Assembly: GCA_964568355.1 (NCBI GenBank)
Contig: CAZMRK010000851.1
Coordinates: forward strand, 1-9,654
Source of the DNA: JAJPJX01 sp964568355
GTDB lineage: Bacteria > Acidobacteriota > Terriglobia > Bryobacterales > Bryobacteraceae
DNA length: 9,654 nucleotides
Direction: 5' to 3'
The notes beneath the pieces were generated by a model, which had not been told where the DNA came from, did no database searches, and was given only the letters and a program-made list of their open reading frames with translations. Positions 1 through 7,682 of this stretch are shown one piece after another; the stretch's first letter is position 1, and the number at the start of each line of letters is the position of its first letter. Position numbers and translations under genes: made by a program.

Positions 1-27
1 TAATCATAGGACGTTTCACTAAGCACT

Positions 28-42
28 TGCTATCTTGAAAGT
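28..42 (+). promoter_or_regulatory. Possible extended -10 promoter for the SIS-domain gene
   Basis: TGCTATCTT at 28-36 fits the extended -10 pattern TGn-TAnnnT, with TATCTT as the hexamer. Only six bases separate it from the ATG at 43, so transcription would begin at or next to the start codon and the message would be leaderless or nearly so. No convincing -35 is seen in the 27 bases upstream, which an extended -10 can tolerate. The GAAAG at 37-41 is too close to ATG 43 to be a normal ribosome binding site, though it could serve the in-frame ATG at 52. Bases 1-27 show nothing else that I can support. Confidence 0.35.
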
Positions 43-1083
43 ATGTCCCGTATGTTGGAAGAGATCCGGCAGCAGCCGGTGGCTCTGGAGCGCACGTTAT
101 CCGGTGAGATCCGGCGCATCGAGCGATTCAAGCAACTGGTGGAGCGGCACAAGCCGCGCCTGATTGTGCTGGCTGCCCGCGGCACATCCGACAACGCCGC
201 GCTGTTCGGCCGCTATCTGCTGGAGATCACCACCGGCATTCCGGTGTCGCTGGCCGCGCCTTCGATCTATACGCTATATGGAGCGAAAGTAGATTATCGC
301 GACACGCTGGTAGTGGCGATTTCTCAATCGGGCGAATCGACGGACACCAACCTGGTGCTGGAACGCGCGCGGGAGCAGGGCGCCGTAACGGTGGGAATCA
401 CCAACGAGCCGGCCAGTTCGCTGGCCAAACTCGCGGAGCACGTCTTTCTGGTCCGCGCCGGAAAGGAAAAGAGCGTCGCGGCGACCAAAACCTATACCGG
501 GCAGGTACTCATCCTGTACCTGCTGGTCTACGCGCTGGGCGGCAGGATTCGGGTGGACGATCTGAAACGCCTGCCGGAATGGACCGAGATGGCTCTCGGT
601 ATCGAGCCGGAGATCGCGGCCTTTTCCGAGCGCTATCGCTTCATGGATCACGCGGTCGTGGTGGGGCGCGGGCTGAATTATTCCAATGCCTATGAATTCG
701 CGCTCAAGCTGATGGAGACCTGCTACGTAGTGGCCGAGCGCTTTTCTTCCGCGGATTTCCAGCACGGCCCGATTGCCCTGGTGGAGCCGAGTTTCCCGGT
801 ATTTCTCTTCTCGCCCTCCGGCGTGACCTGGCCCTCCATGCGCGAAATGATTACGCGCCTGCGCGACTTAAAGGCCGAAACTGTGTTAATCACAGATGCC
901 GGGAACAAGGAGGCGCCGGATCTCTCCCCGCGCGTGATCCGTCTTCCCAAGAAGCTGCCTGAGCTGTTTACTCCGATCCCGTACATCATTCCGGCGCAGC
1001 TTTTCGCCGCGTGCCTGGCGGGCCAAAAGGGCCTGAATCCCGACCATCCCCGCACGCTGAGCAAAGTTACGCTTACACTTTAA
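43..1083 (+). CDS. Two-SIS-domain sugar-phosphate protein, NagB-II-like glucosamine-6-phosphate deaminase/isomerase
   Basis: This is a cytoplasmic 346-residue enzyme of the GlmS isomerase family. The likely reaction is interconversion of glucosamine-6-phosphate and fructose-6-phosphate with release of ammonia, feeding amino sugars into glycolysis. The first SIS domain (about 40-165) shows RGTS at 46-49, SQSGEST at 94-100 and the KSVAATKTYTGQ stretch at 143-154, which match the sugar-phosphate-binding loops of GlmS. The second SIS domain (about 200-330) has E225 in LKLMETC and H241 in FQHGPIALVE. The tail has K341 in RTLSKVT. By alignment from memory these match E. coli GlmS catalytic E488, H504 and K603. 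The N-terminal glutamine amidotransferase domain of GlmS (about 240 residues) is absent, so glutamine cannot be the nitrogen donor; this is the architecture of NagB-II deaminases. AgaS or another SIS sugar isomerase remains possible. The start could be Met1 or Met4 (ATG at 52). The next gene begins 127 bp downstream on the same strand with its own promoter. Confidence 0.88.
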   Translation: MSRMLEEIRQQPVALERTLSGEIRRIERFKQLVERHKPRLIVLAARGTSDNAALFGRYLLEITTGIPVSLAAPSIYTLYGAKVDYRDTLVVAISQSGESTDTNLVLERAREQGAVTVGITNEPASSLAKLAEHVFLVRAGKEKSVAATKTYTGQVLILYLLVYALGGRIRVDDLKRLPEWTEMALGIEPEIAAFSERYRFMDHAVVVGRGLNYSNAYEFALKLMETCYVVAERFSSADFQHGPIALVEPSFPVFLFSPSGVTWPSMREMITRLRDLKAETVLITDAGNKEAPDLSPRVIRLPKKLPELFTPIPYIIPAQLFAACLAGQKGLNPDHPRTLSKVTLTL

Positions 1084-1177
1084 TTACAGAAAACCACGTT
1101 CGGAAAGTACCAGGACTGATAACTTCCCCCCTTCTGTTTTGGCTAAGTTGAGGTAGTGTAGCGGCGCAATTCCGTTA

Positions 1178-1200
1178 TATAATTCTCTCACTGCCGGAGG
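1178..1200 (+). promoter_or_regulatory. -10 box and ribosome binding site of the first TonB-dependent receptor
   Basis: A perfect TATAAT lies at 1178-1183, followed by GGAGG at 1196-1200, ten bases before the ATG at 1211. A start of transcription near 1190 would leave a leader of about 20 bases. The -35 position is poor: at 17-bp spacing it reads AGTGTA, and a TTGAGG at 1148-1153 is too far upstream (24 bp). A weak -35 beside a perfect -10 may mean activator help, but this is inference. The rest of the 1084-1177 gap holds no gene and no convincing terminator. Confidence 0.5.
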
Positions 1201-1210
1201 GTAGTCATCT

Positions 1211-4200
1211 ATGAAAAAAAGTATTGCGCTGCTAGTAGTAGCGCTATACGGAGCCGTGTCGCTCTGCTACGGACAAGAGGTCCGGGCAAGTATCTCGGGG
1301 ATTGTCAGTGACCCGAGCGGGGCTCCGGTAGCGGGAGCTTCGGTGTCGGTGACCAGCGTCTCCACGAACACGAGCGTCACCACTCAAACGAATGATACCG
1401 GAAATTACCTTACTCCATTTTTGCCGCCTGGCACTTATGTATTGACGGTTGAGCATACCGGGTTCAAGAAATATCTCCAGGAAAACATTGTTTTGCAGGC
1501 GCTGGACAAAGCCCGCATTGACGTGCAGCTCTCCCTGGGAACGCTGGCCGATAGCGTAACCGTCAGTTCCGCCGTCTCGGCGCTGCAGACGGAAACGGCC
1601 AGCCGCGGGCAGAACATCTCCAACGAGCTGATCGCGAACATCCCGACGCAGGGACGCAATCCGTTCCAGATTGCCTGGGCCGCTCCAGGCGTGGTCAAGA
1701 CCGGAGGCTGGCGTTATCTGCGGTCGTTCGATATCGGCGGCACGTCGGGATTTTCGGTCAACGGCGGACGCAACCAGGAAAACGAAGTCCTGCTGGACGG
1801 CATCAGCAATGTGCAGTCCAGCCGCCAGGTGATCCACGTTCCTACGATGGAATCCGTGCAGGAGTTCAAGGTCCAGACCAACACCTATGACGCTCAATAC
1901 GGGCGCACCGGCGGAGGCATCGTCACAATCGTAACCAAGTCCGGCTCGAATCAGCTCCACGGCACGGCTTATGAGTATTTCCAGAATGACAAGCTGAACG
2001 CCAACCAGTTCGAGCTGAACGCCGGCGGCATTCCAAAATCACCCAACCACATCAATGCCTTCGGCTTTGAAGTGGGAGGGCCGGTGCTGATTCCGAAAGT
2101 CATCAACGGCAAGGACAAGCTGTTCTGGATGCTGGCTTACGAAGGAATGCGGCAGCGTTCCGCCGATCCGGGTGTGGTCACGGTACCGCAGATGGACTGG
2201 CGCACGGGCGATTTCTCTTCGCTGCTCAATGCGCAGGGCCAGCAGGTGCTGATCTATGACCCATTGACCACCGCGGCGGACGGGTCGCGACAGCCTTTCG
2301 CCGGCAACCGGATCCCGAACAGCCGCCTGAATCCGATCGCCGTCAATGCGCTGCAATACTATCCGGCTCCGACCTCGGCCGGAGTCGGCCCGGCGCACGT
2401 CCAGAACTATCCGTATCCTTCGCGCTGGGTAGGCGACTTGAACCAGTGGATCGGCCGTTTCGACTACTACATCAACCCCAGGAACACGGTCTATTTCCGC
2501 TACGGCCAGAATCCCTATTCCGAGTACCGCGGGCTGGTCTTTGTCACCGATCCTTCGCAAAAGAATCCGGCCGAGCCGACCGGCAATTCGCCCCTGATTC
2601 GCAACGGCCGCAACTGGACCTTTGACTGGACCTCCACGCTGAGTCCCCGCATGACGCTCGATCTCCGCGCGGGGCTCAACCGGTGGGAAGAGACGACCGG
2701 CAACAGCTTCGGGTCCGGCTTTGATCCGCAGCAACTCGGATTCGACTCCTCGCTGGTCAGCCAGTTCACGCGCCGACAGTTTCCGTACTTCACCTTCGGC
2801 AACGGCACCTACCAGGCGATGGGATCGAGCCGGCTGCTAAACTACGGCGCCAACGATGTTTATACGCTCCAGCCGAACCTGAACCTGGTGGTGGGCAAAC
2901 ACTTCCTGAAGTTCGGCGGCGAAATCCGCAAGTACAACGACAACACCTTGAATCCGGGTATGGCCGCCGGACAGTATGAGTTTTCGAAGAACTGGACCCA
3001 GGCGAACTCCAACCGTGCCGATGCCGTTTCGGGCAACGAAATAGCGACGTTTCTATTGGGATATCCTACCAGCGCGTATGTGGATCGCAACATCGACCCG
3101 GCGTTCACCCACTTCTACTACGCCTTCTTCTTCCAGGACGACTGGAAAGTGACTTCCCGGCTAACGGTCAATCTGGGCCTGCGCTGGGACTATGAAGCTC
3201 CGGCGACCGAGCGCTACAACCGCATGCTGCTGGGGCTGGATCTCAATGCCGCAAGCCCCATTGCCTCCCAGGTGCAGGGATTGAACCTGAAGGGCCAGGC
3301 GCTGTTTGCCGACGTGAACGGCCAGCCGCGCGGATCGTTCCAGCCGGACCGGAACAACTTCGGCCCGCGCGTCGGCGCGGCCTACCGCCTGGGGGAGAAA
3401 TGGGTGATTCGCGGCGGTTACGGGCTATACTACCTGGGGCAAAATGCCACTGGCAGCAACCAGGGGTTCAGCCAGCGCACCAATGCCGTGGTTTCCACCG
3501 ATGGGCTGACGCCGGCAGTGAACCTGTCCAATGCATTCGCTCTGCAACCCGGCGGACAATTGCTGGCCCCCATCGGCAACAGCCAGGGCGCAGCCAGCTT
3601 CCTGGGGCAGGCGATCGGAGTCAACTGGCTGAACCGGCCGCTGCCGTATTCGCACCAGTACTCGTTCGACATCCAGCGCGAATTGCCGGGCAACCTGCTG
3701 GTGGAGGTCGGCTACATCGGCAACCAGACGCGCAAGCTGCCGATCAATGGCTCGAATAACGTGGTGCCGAACTACGTTCCTACCTCGGAGCTGAACCGGA
3801 GAACCTCCACCGGAGCCATTGACACGGCCTACTACACCGCGCAGGTACCCAACCCGATGGCCGGGCTGATTCCGCTGAATGCCTCGCTGAACGGAGCCAC
3901 GATCCAGCGCCAATACCTGCTCTATGCGTATCCCCAATACATTTTCAACACGGGCAGCGGCATTAACAGCTTCCCGATCGGCCGGCAGCGCTATGACAGC
4001 TTCCAGGCGAAAGTGACGAAGCGATTCGCCAACGGGTTCACCTTCCTGGCCAGCTACACGATCAGCAAGACTCTGGAGCAGGTGAGCCTGCTGAATCCTC
4101 AGGATCTGAACCTGGCCAATCCCGAGGCGACCCCCTTGATCAAGCAGCCGGCGGATCAGATCGACATTCCGCAGAAGTTCAACTTCACGGGTGTCTACGA

Positions 4201-4708
4201 ACTGCCCTTCGGGAAAGGCAAGATGTGGGCGAAGGATGTCCCCAAGGCCGTGGATTTCCTGATCGGCGGGTGGGAGCTGAACTGGAACGTCACCTATATG
4301 AGCGGCTTCGCGGTGAACTACCCGAACGCCGCCCAGGTGCGTCCCGGCAGCGCCGCGCTCAGCGACCCGACCATCTCGCAGTGGTTCAACACCTCGCTTT
4401 GGCAGGACCCCAACACGGGCAAACTGGTGGGCGCGCAGGAACCGTATACGCTGCGCAACTTCCCCCTGCGCTTCAGCGATGTGCGGCTACCCGGATATCA
4501 GAACTGGGACGCTTCCGTTTCGAAGTTCTTCCCCATCCACGAAAGAATCCGGATGCAGTTCCGGTTCGAGGCGGTGAACGCCTTGAATCATCCCTGGTTC
4601 ACCAGTCTGGCGTCGGTGGATGTGACCAATCCGCAGTTCGGCAGATTGAATCCGGTGCAGAATAACCTGCCGCGATTCCTGAAGCTGGGTCTGAATTTGC
4701 AGTGGTAG
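1211..4708 (+). CDS. Oar-like TonB-dependent receptor with carboxypeptidase-regulatory N-domain (intact)
   Basis: This is a 1165-residue outer-membrane receptor. It has a signal peptide (about 1-21, MKKSIALLVVALYG then CYGQ; the Cys is not in a lipobox), then a carboxypeptidase-regulatory-like beta-sandwich (about 25-108; GIVSDPSGAPVAGASV and NYLTPFLPPGTYVLTV). The TonB plug spans roughly 130-255, with SVNGGRNQENEVLLDG, ESVQEFKVQTNTYDAQYGR and GGIVTIVTKSGSNQLHG. The remainder is the Oar-like beta-barrel, with the family hallmarks FFFQDDWKVTSRLTVNLGLR, QRELPGNLLVEVGYIGNQ, YELPFGKGK and FEAVNALNHPWF. The last residue is Trp, an aromatic barrel-end signature for insertion by the BAM machinery. 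Length and domain order are normal for acidobacterial members. Such proteins import large or scarce substrates with energy from TonB-ExbBD; the substrate cannot be read from sequence. The upstream amino-sugar enzyme suggests a chitin- or peptidoglycan-derived ligand, which is inference. GGAGG ten bases upstream supports the start. Confidence 0.93.
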   Translation: MKKSIALLVVALYGAVSLCYGQEVRASISGIVSDPSGAPVAGASVSVTSVSTNTSVTTQTNDTGNYLTPFLPPGTYVLTVEHTGFKKYLQENIVLQALDKARIDVQLSLGTLADSVTVSSAVSALQTETASRGQNISNELIANIPTQGRNPFQIAWAAPGVVKTGGWRYLRSFDIGGTSGFSVNGGRNQENEVLLDGISNVQSSRQVIHVPTMESVQEFKVQTNTYDAQYGRTGGGIVTIVTKSGSNQLHGTAYEYFQNDKLNANQFELNAGGIPKSPNHINAFGFEVGGPVLIPKVINGKDKLFWMLAYEGMRQRSADPGVVTVPQMDWRTGDFSSLLNAQGQQVLIYDPLTTAADGSRQPFAGNRIPNSRLNPIAVNALQYYPAPTSAGVGPAHVQNYPYPSRWVGDLNQWIGRFDYYINPRNTVYFRYGQNPYSEYRGLVFVTDPSQKNPAEPTGNSPLIRNGRNWTFDWTSTLSPRMTLDLRAGLNRWEETTGNSFGSGFDPQQLGFDSSLVSQFTRRQFPYFTFGNGTYQAMGSSRLLNYGANDVYTLQPNLNLVVGKHFLKFGGEIRKYNDNTLNPGMAAGQYEFSKNWTQANSNRADAVSGNEIATFLLGYPTSAYVDRNIDPAFTHFYYAFFFQDDWKVTSRLTVNLGLRWDYEAPATERYNRMLLGLDLNAASPIASQVQGLNLKGQALFADVNGQPRGSFQPDRNNFGPRVGAAYRLGEKWVIRGGYGLYYLGQNATGSNQGFSQRTNAVVSTDGLTPAVNLSNAFALQPGGQLLAPIGNSQGAASFLGQAIGVNWLNRPLPYSHQYSFDIQRELPGNLLVEVGYIGNQTRKLPINGSNNVVPNYVPTSELNRRTSTGAIDTAYYTAQVPNPMAGLIPLNASLNGATIQRQYLLYAYPQYIFNTGSGINSFPIGRQRYDSFQAKVTKRFANGFTFLASYTISKTLEQVSLLNPQDLNLANPEATPLIKQPADQIDIPQKFNFTGVYELPFGKGKMWAKDVPKAVDFLIGGWELNWNVTYMSGFAVNYPNAAQVRPGSAALSDPTISQWFNTSLWQDPNTGKLVGAQEPYTLRNFPLRFSDVRLPGYQNWDASVSKFFPIHERIRMQFRFEAVNALNHPWFTSLASVDVTNPQFGRLNPVQNNLPRFLKLGLNLQW

Positions 4709-4722
4709 GAGCCGGACGCCGA

Positions 4723-4749
4723 CGCGGCACACGGAAACGGTGCGCCGCG
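4723..4749. terminator. Hairpin 1 of the convergent terminator region (better paired in the minus-strand transcript)
   Basis: The arms at 4723-4732 and 4740-4749 form a 10-bp stem around a seven-base loop (GGAAACG). The one imperfect position is 4729/4743: A against C in the plus-strand RNA, but U-G wobble in the minus-strand RNA. It lies 14 bases after the stop of the plus-strand receptor and about 46 bases past the stop of the minus-strand DinB gene. No T-tract follows on either strand, so it is not a canonical intrinsic terminator. It may act with other factors or protect 3' ends. Confidence 0.5.
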
Positions 4750-4753
4750 CAAG

Positions 4754-4784
4754 CCCGGGCGTTGACGGAATGTCGACGCCCGGG
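4754..4784. terminator. Hairpin 2 of the convergent terminator region (fully paired in the plus-strand transcript)
   Basis: CCCGGGCGTTGAC (4754-4766) and GTCGACGCCCGGG (4772-4784) form a 13-bp stem with a GGAAT loop. The single non-Watson-Crick position, 4763/4775, is U-G in plus-strand RNA but A-C in minus-strand RNA. It sits between two convergent genes, 45 bases after one stop codon and 11 bases from the other. The very high stem stability favours a 3'-end role. A T-tract is missing on both sides. Confidence 0.6.
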
Positions 4785-4795
4785 ACGGCGGCCAA

Positions 4796-5323
4796 TCAGA
4801 ACTTATAGAGCGGGGGTTTGACGTTCTTGACGCGCATGTAGACTTCGGCCTGGCCGCGGTGATGGGCGGTATGAGTGAAGTAAGCCCAGAGCCGCTCAAA
4901 GCCGATCATTTGCCGCCCGGAGGGACCGGACACGGCGTGAAGCTGGTCTTCGGTCGTCTGGTTGAACGCCTTGGTGCAGAACTCGAAAGAATCTTTCAGA
5001 AACTGCACGGTGGCGGCTTTGTCAAATTTGGCGTTTTCTTTGAACGCGGCGGCAATGCCTTCCGGGACTGTTGGAGCTTTTAGTCCGCTGACCAGCGCGA
5101 AATTGTTGTTGTTCGCCATGGCGATATGCACCATCAACTTCCCGAAACACATCTCCTCGGGATTAGGTTTGAAATCGTAGTTCTCGGCCGGCATGGCCTC
5201 GGCAACCGCGACCGTAAACTCGGCGCTGGTCTGCCAATGCTTCGCAAACATCTCCTTGGCGCCTTGTCCGAAGACGGGTAGCGCTGCCGCCAGGCAGGCC
5301 GTAACCACAAGCAGTCGTTTCAT
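4796..5323 (-). CDS. Exported DinB-superfamily protein
   Basis: This is a 175-residue protein of the DinB/YfiT four-helix-bundle superfamily. Many members bind a metal ion, and some are thiol transferases using bacillithiol, mycothiol or glutathione. The His triad typical of the fold is present: H66 in GKLMVHIAMAN, H151 and H155 in YFTHTAHHRGQAEVYMR (the classic HxxxHRGQ end). An N-terminal signal peptide (MKRLLVVTACLAAALPVFGQ, cleavage near residue 20) means the protein acts outside the cytoplasm, unlike the thiol-transferase members. The start is fixed by GGGAGG at 5333-5328, four bases before the ATG, and by the signal peptide; the open frame runs further upstream to 5548 but that part overlaps the end of the neighbouring receptor gene and looks non-coding. 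It follows the second receptor gene on the same strand after 124 bp, so read-through is possible. The substrate and reaction are unknown. Confidence 0.87.
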   Translation of the reverse strand: MKRLLVVTACLAAALPVFGQGAKEMFAKHWQTSAEFTVAVAEAMPAENYDFKPNPEEMCFGKLMVHIAMANNNNFALVSGLKAPTVPEGIAAAFKENAKFDKAATVQFLKDSFEFCTKAFNQTTEDQLHAVSGPSGRQMIGFERLWAYFTHTAHHRGQAEVYMRVKNVKPPLYKF

Positions 5324-5327
5324 GCAT

Positions 5328-5350
5328 CCTCCCGTACCGTGACATGGTAC
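5328..5350 (-). promoter_or_regulatory. Ribosome binding site and upstream 17-bp near-palindrome of the DinB gene
   Basis: GGGAGG (5333-5328 on the minus strand) is the ribosome binding site. Directly beside it, 5334-5350 reads GTACCGTGACATGGTAC. This has perfect GTACC/GGTAC outer arms and TG/CA inner arms, with only the sixth base pair (and the central base) off symmetry. Its size and symmetry suit a dimeric repressor operator. Within it the minus strand reads TACCAT (TAnnnT), which could act as a -10, but the -35 position (TTCAAT at 17-bp spacing) is weak. Confidence 0.35.
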
Positions 5351-5447
5351 TCTACCCAGGCACGCGATTGAAATACGAGACGGCTCCGCGGGATGGCGGC
5401 CGCAGGGCCACGAGCAAGCGGATCCACCGAATCGCCCCGTCCCTGCC
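5351..5447. other. Short gap between the second receptor and the DinB gene
   Basis: This GC-rich stretch carries two isolated restriction-like palindromes (CCGCGG near 5386 and GCGGCCGC near 5397). It shows no hairpin followed by a T-tract on the minus strand, so no termination signal separates the receptor from the DinB gene that I can support. Confidence 0.4.
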
Positions 5448-7682
5448 CTAAAACTGAATCCGCCCCGAAACCTGGAATTCCCGAGCGAACCCGTCCTGGC
5501 CGGTGATCGATCCGAACGTCGCGCTGGTCGGGGTGACCACCGGGTCATTCAGGTTCGGGTGATTCATGCAGTTGAAACAGTCGAGGCGCAACAGGAATCT
5601 CAGCCGGTCATTCACGGGGAAGCCCTTGATCGCGGAGAAATTCCATAGTGCCTGGCCATCCCCCCGGATGCCGTTGAAGCGCAGCGGGAAGGTTCTCAGG
5701 TTGCTCGCCAACTGCTGGGACGAACTGCGGTTGAAGCCGGCATCGACGTTGAACCAGTGGTCCACCGACCGTTCGCCCTTCGGCAGCGGAATATCGTTGA
5801 TATCGCCGTTGAAGATGATGTTCCCCCAGGTGAGGGCGGCGCCGCTTTGCCGGGAAACCACGCCATCCAACTGCCAGCCACCGATCGCATAGTCGAGTGC
5901 CTTCGGAACGTGCGATGCCAGGGCGCGCCCTCTCCCGAACGGCAACTCCCAAATCCCGCTGAGAACCAGGCGATGCGGGCGGTCCGTGGTGCTGATCCCG
6001 TACCAGGGCTGCGTGTCGGATGTGTTCAGGTAGCTGACGGCATCCAGGTTTTTCGAGAACGTGTACGCCACATTCAAGGTGAACCCGCGCGAGAAGCGCT
6101 TCACCACCTGCGCCTGCAATGCGTGATACCAGCCGAAGCCGATCGGCTCCATTTCCTGGATGCTGCCGAACTCCGGATACGGCCGCAGCAGATCGGAGCG
6201 GGTGATGGTCCTGCCGTAAACGCTGCTCAATCCGTAGAACGGGTTCGGGAACGTCTGGCTCAGGAAGTTGATCGTGCTCTGGTCGCGCGCGCCGGTCCGG
6301 CTGAGATACGCCGGATTCGAAGCGTTCAGCTCGCGATTGACCTGCACCCGAATCGAATGGTTGCCGACGTAGCTGCCTTCCACCAGGAAGCTGCCGGGCA
6401 GTTCGCGCTGCACGCCAAAGGACCAGCGCTGCGTATACGGCTGGACGCGATCCAGAGGATAGACGGTGAGCGCCTGGCCGAGGTTGGTCGCCAGTCCGCC
6501 CGAGGCTCCCGCGGGCGCGATCAGGCCTGTCGGAAACGGATTCGCGAGCGTCGCGTTGTAGGTCAGACCGTTGTCGTAGCTCGCGATGATGGGTGTGGAG
6601 GCGCTGAAGCCGGTCTGGATCGCCGGGGACCGGTTGGTGCCCAGGGTGTCGTAGTAGATTCCGTAGCCCCCGCGGAACACTGTCTTGGAATCCAACTGGT
6701 AGGCCAGGCCGATGCGCGGCAGCAGCGCAACGGCCTGTTGCGACCACAGCTCGCGGCCGCTTCCTCCGCCGGTGAAGCGCAGCCCGCCGAGCACTTGAAA
6801 AGCGCTCACGGGCAATTCCGGAATCGGCGTGCCCGCCGCGTAATTCGCCAGGGCCTGCGCCTGAATCGGATTGACGGCGGTGTAGTCGAACCCCTTCACG
6901 GAGCGATCGAAACGCTCCGTCTCCGGAGACTCGTGTTCCAGGCGGAGCCCGATGTTGAGCGTCAGCTTGGGCGTCACCTTCCAGTCATCCTGCAGGAAGA
7001 GCCCCGTATAAAACTCCTGCGTGGCATAGCTGGCGCTCCGCGTCATCTGTCCGCCGGGTACTCCCAGGAGGAAAGATGCCATGTCCTGCCCGAAGGGCGC
7101 CGCCGGCGAAGTATTCAGAGGCCCGCTGGTGTAAGTGGAGCTGAACGTGAGCTGCGGAGTTACGTCATAGGGATAGCGGGCGGCAAAGGCGCGATACAGG
7201 CGAACGTCCGCGCCATAGTGGAAGCTGTGATTGCCGTGCAGCGTCGTGAGGCTGGCGTTCAGGCTGTGCACGATCCCGGTGTTTGTGCCGTCGCCCACCG
7301 AGGTCTCCGCGAATCCCCGAAATGACGAAAAAGTGGTTTTCGGAAACGTGACCAGGTCCTTCGGCAGCAGGTTCAGGAGATTTTGAGAGAAGCCGAGCGT
7401 CGACAGGTCCATGCCGCGGCTCTCCTGCGTTTCCGGGAAGTCCTGCTGGGTGATTCCGTAGCGGACATTCAGAATGGTCGTCGGACTGAATACATACACC
7501 TCATCGAGCGCCAGCCCGCGATTGGTGCGGTGATTGTCGATTCCGGTAGTGGGGTTGTTGTACCAGAGGTTTTCGCGCTCGAACCATTTGTCGTAATCGA
7601 GGCGCAGGAACATACGGTTGCGCTCGCTGAAATTCTGATCGATGCGCAGGAAGTTCACCCAATAGTCTTGCTCCGGGTCGCC
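5448..7682 (-). CDS. C-terminal barrel part of the split receptor (744 residues in the second frame)
   Basis: Receptor-like coding resumes at GDPEQDYWVN and continues to RIQF at the TAG stop. The open frame extends upstream to an ATG at 7952, but those first 90 residues (rich in Arg, Gln and Ala) are the shadow of the N-terminal fragment and not receptor sequence. No signal peptide precedes this part, so even if it were started internally it could not be exported. This supports reading it as one gene with the upstream fragment. Confidence 0.75.
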   Translation of the reverse strand, partial: GDPEQDYWVNFLRIDQNFSERNRMFLRLDYDKWFERENLWYNNPTTGIDNHRTNRGLALDEVYVFSPTTILNVRYGITQQDFPETQESRGMDLSTLGFSQNLLNLLPKDLVTFPKTTFSSFRGFAETSVGDGTNTGIVHSLNASLTTLHGNHSFHYGADVRLYRAFAARYPYDVTPQLTFSSTYTSGPLNTSPAAPFGQDMASFLLGVPGGQMTRSASYATQEFYTGLFLQDDWKVTPKLTLNIGLRLEHESPETERFDRSVKGFDYTAVNPIQAQALANYAAGTPIPELPVSAFQVLGGLRFTGGGSGRELWSQQAVALLPRIGLAYQLDSKTVFRGGYGIYYDTLGTNRSPAIQTGFSASTPIIASYDNGLTYNATLANPFPTGLIAPAGASGGLATNLGQALTVYPLDRVQPYTQRWSFGVQRELPGSFLVEGSYVGNHSIRVQVNRELNASNPAYLSRTGARDQSTINFLSQTFPNPFYGLSSVYGRTITRSDLLRPYPEFGSIQEMEPIGFGWYHALQAQVVKRFSRGFTLNVAYTFSKNLDAVSYLNTSDTQPWYGISTTDRPHRLVLSGIWELPFGRGRALASHVPKALDYAIGGWQLDGVVSRQSGAALTWGNIIFNGDINDIPLPKGERSVDHWFNVDAGFNRSSSQQLASNLRTFPLRFNGIRGDGQALWNFSAIKGFPVNDRLRFLLRLDCFNCMNHPNLNDPVVTPTSATFGSITGQDGFAREFQVSGRIQF

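Noticed and set aside
1101..1140. Terminator after the SIS-domain gene (GGAAAGT paired with ACTTCC, followed by CTGTTTT)
   Set aside because: The stem is only about six pairs with a bulge and a 13-base loop, and the T-run is short and displaced; too weak to call.
1148..1183. TTGAGG (1148-1153) as the -35 partner of the TATAAT at 1178
   Set aside because: A 24-bp spacer is outside the range that works for sigma-70-type promoters.
2039..2734. A 231-codon minus-strand frame opposite the first receptor
   Set aside because: It is antisense to an intact receptor, has no motifs and no ribosome binding site context, and shows shadow-type composition.
5324..5548. N-terminal extension of the DinB protein to the ATG at 5548
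   Set aside because: The extra 75 residues are Arg/Gly/Ser-rich, overlap the end of the receptor gene, and precede a good ribosome binding site and signal peptide at 5323.
5608..6747. A 379-codon minus-strand frame inside the second receptor
   Set aside because: It overlaps the receptor frame on the same strand and gives low-complexity Arg/Gln/Ala-rich protein, while the overlapping frame shows conserved barrel motifs throughout.
5757..7325. A 522-codon open frame on the plus strand opposite the second receptor
   Set aside because: It is antisense to clear receptor sequence, very rich in Arg, Ala and Gln without recognisable motifs, and has the profile of a GC-rich shadow frame.
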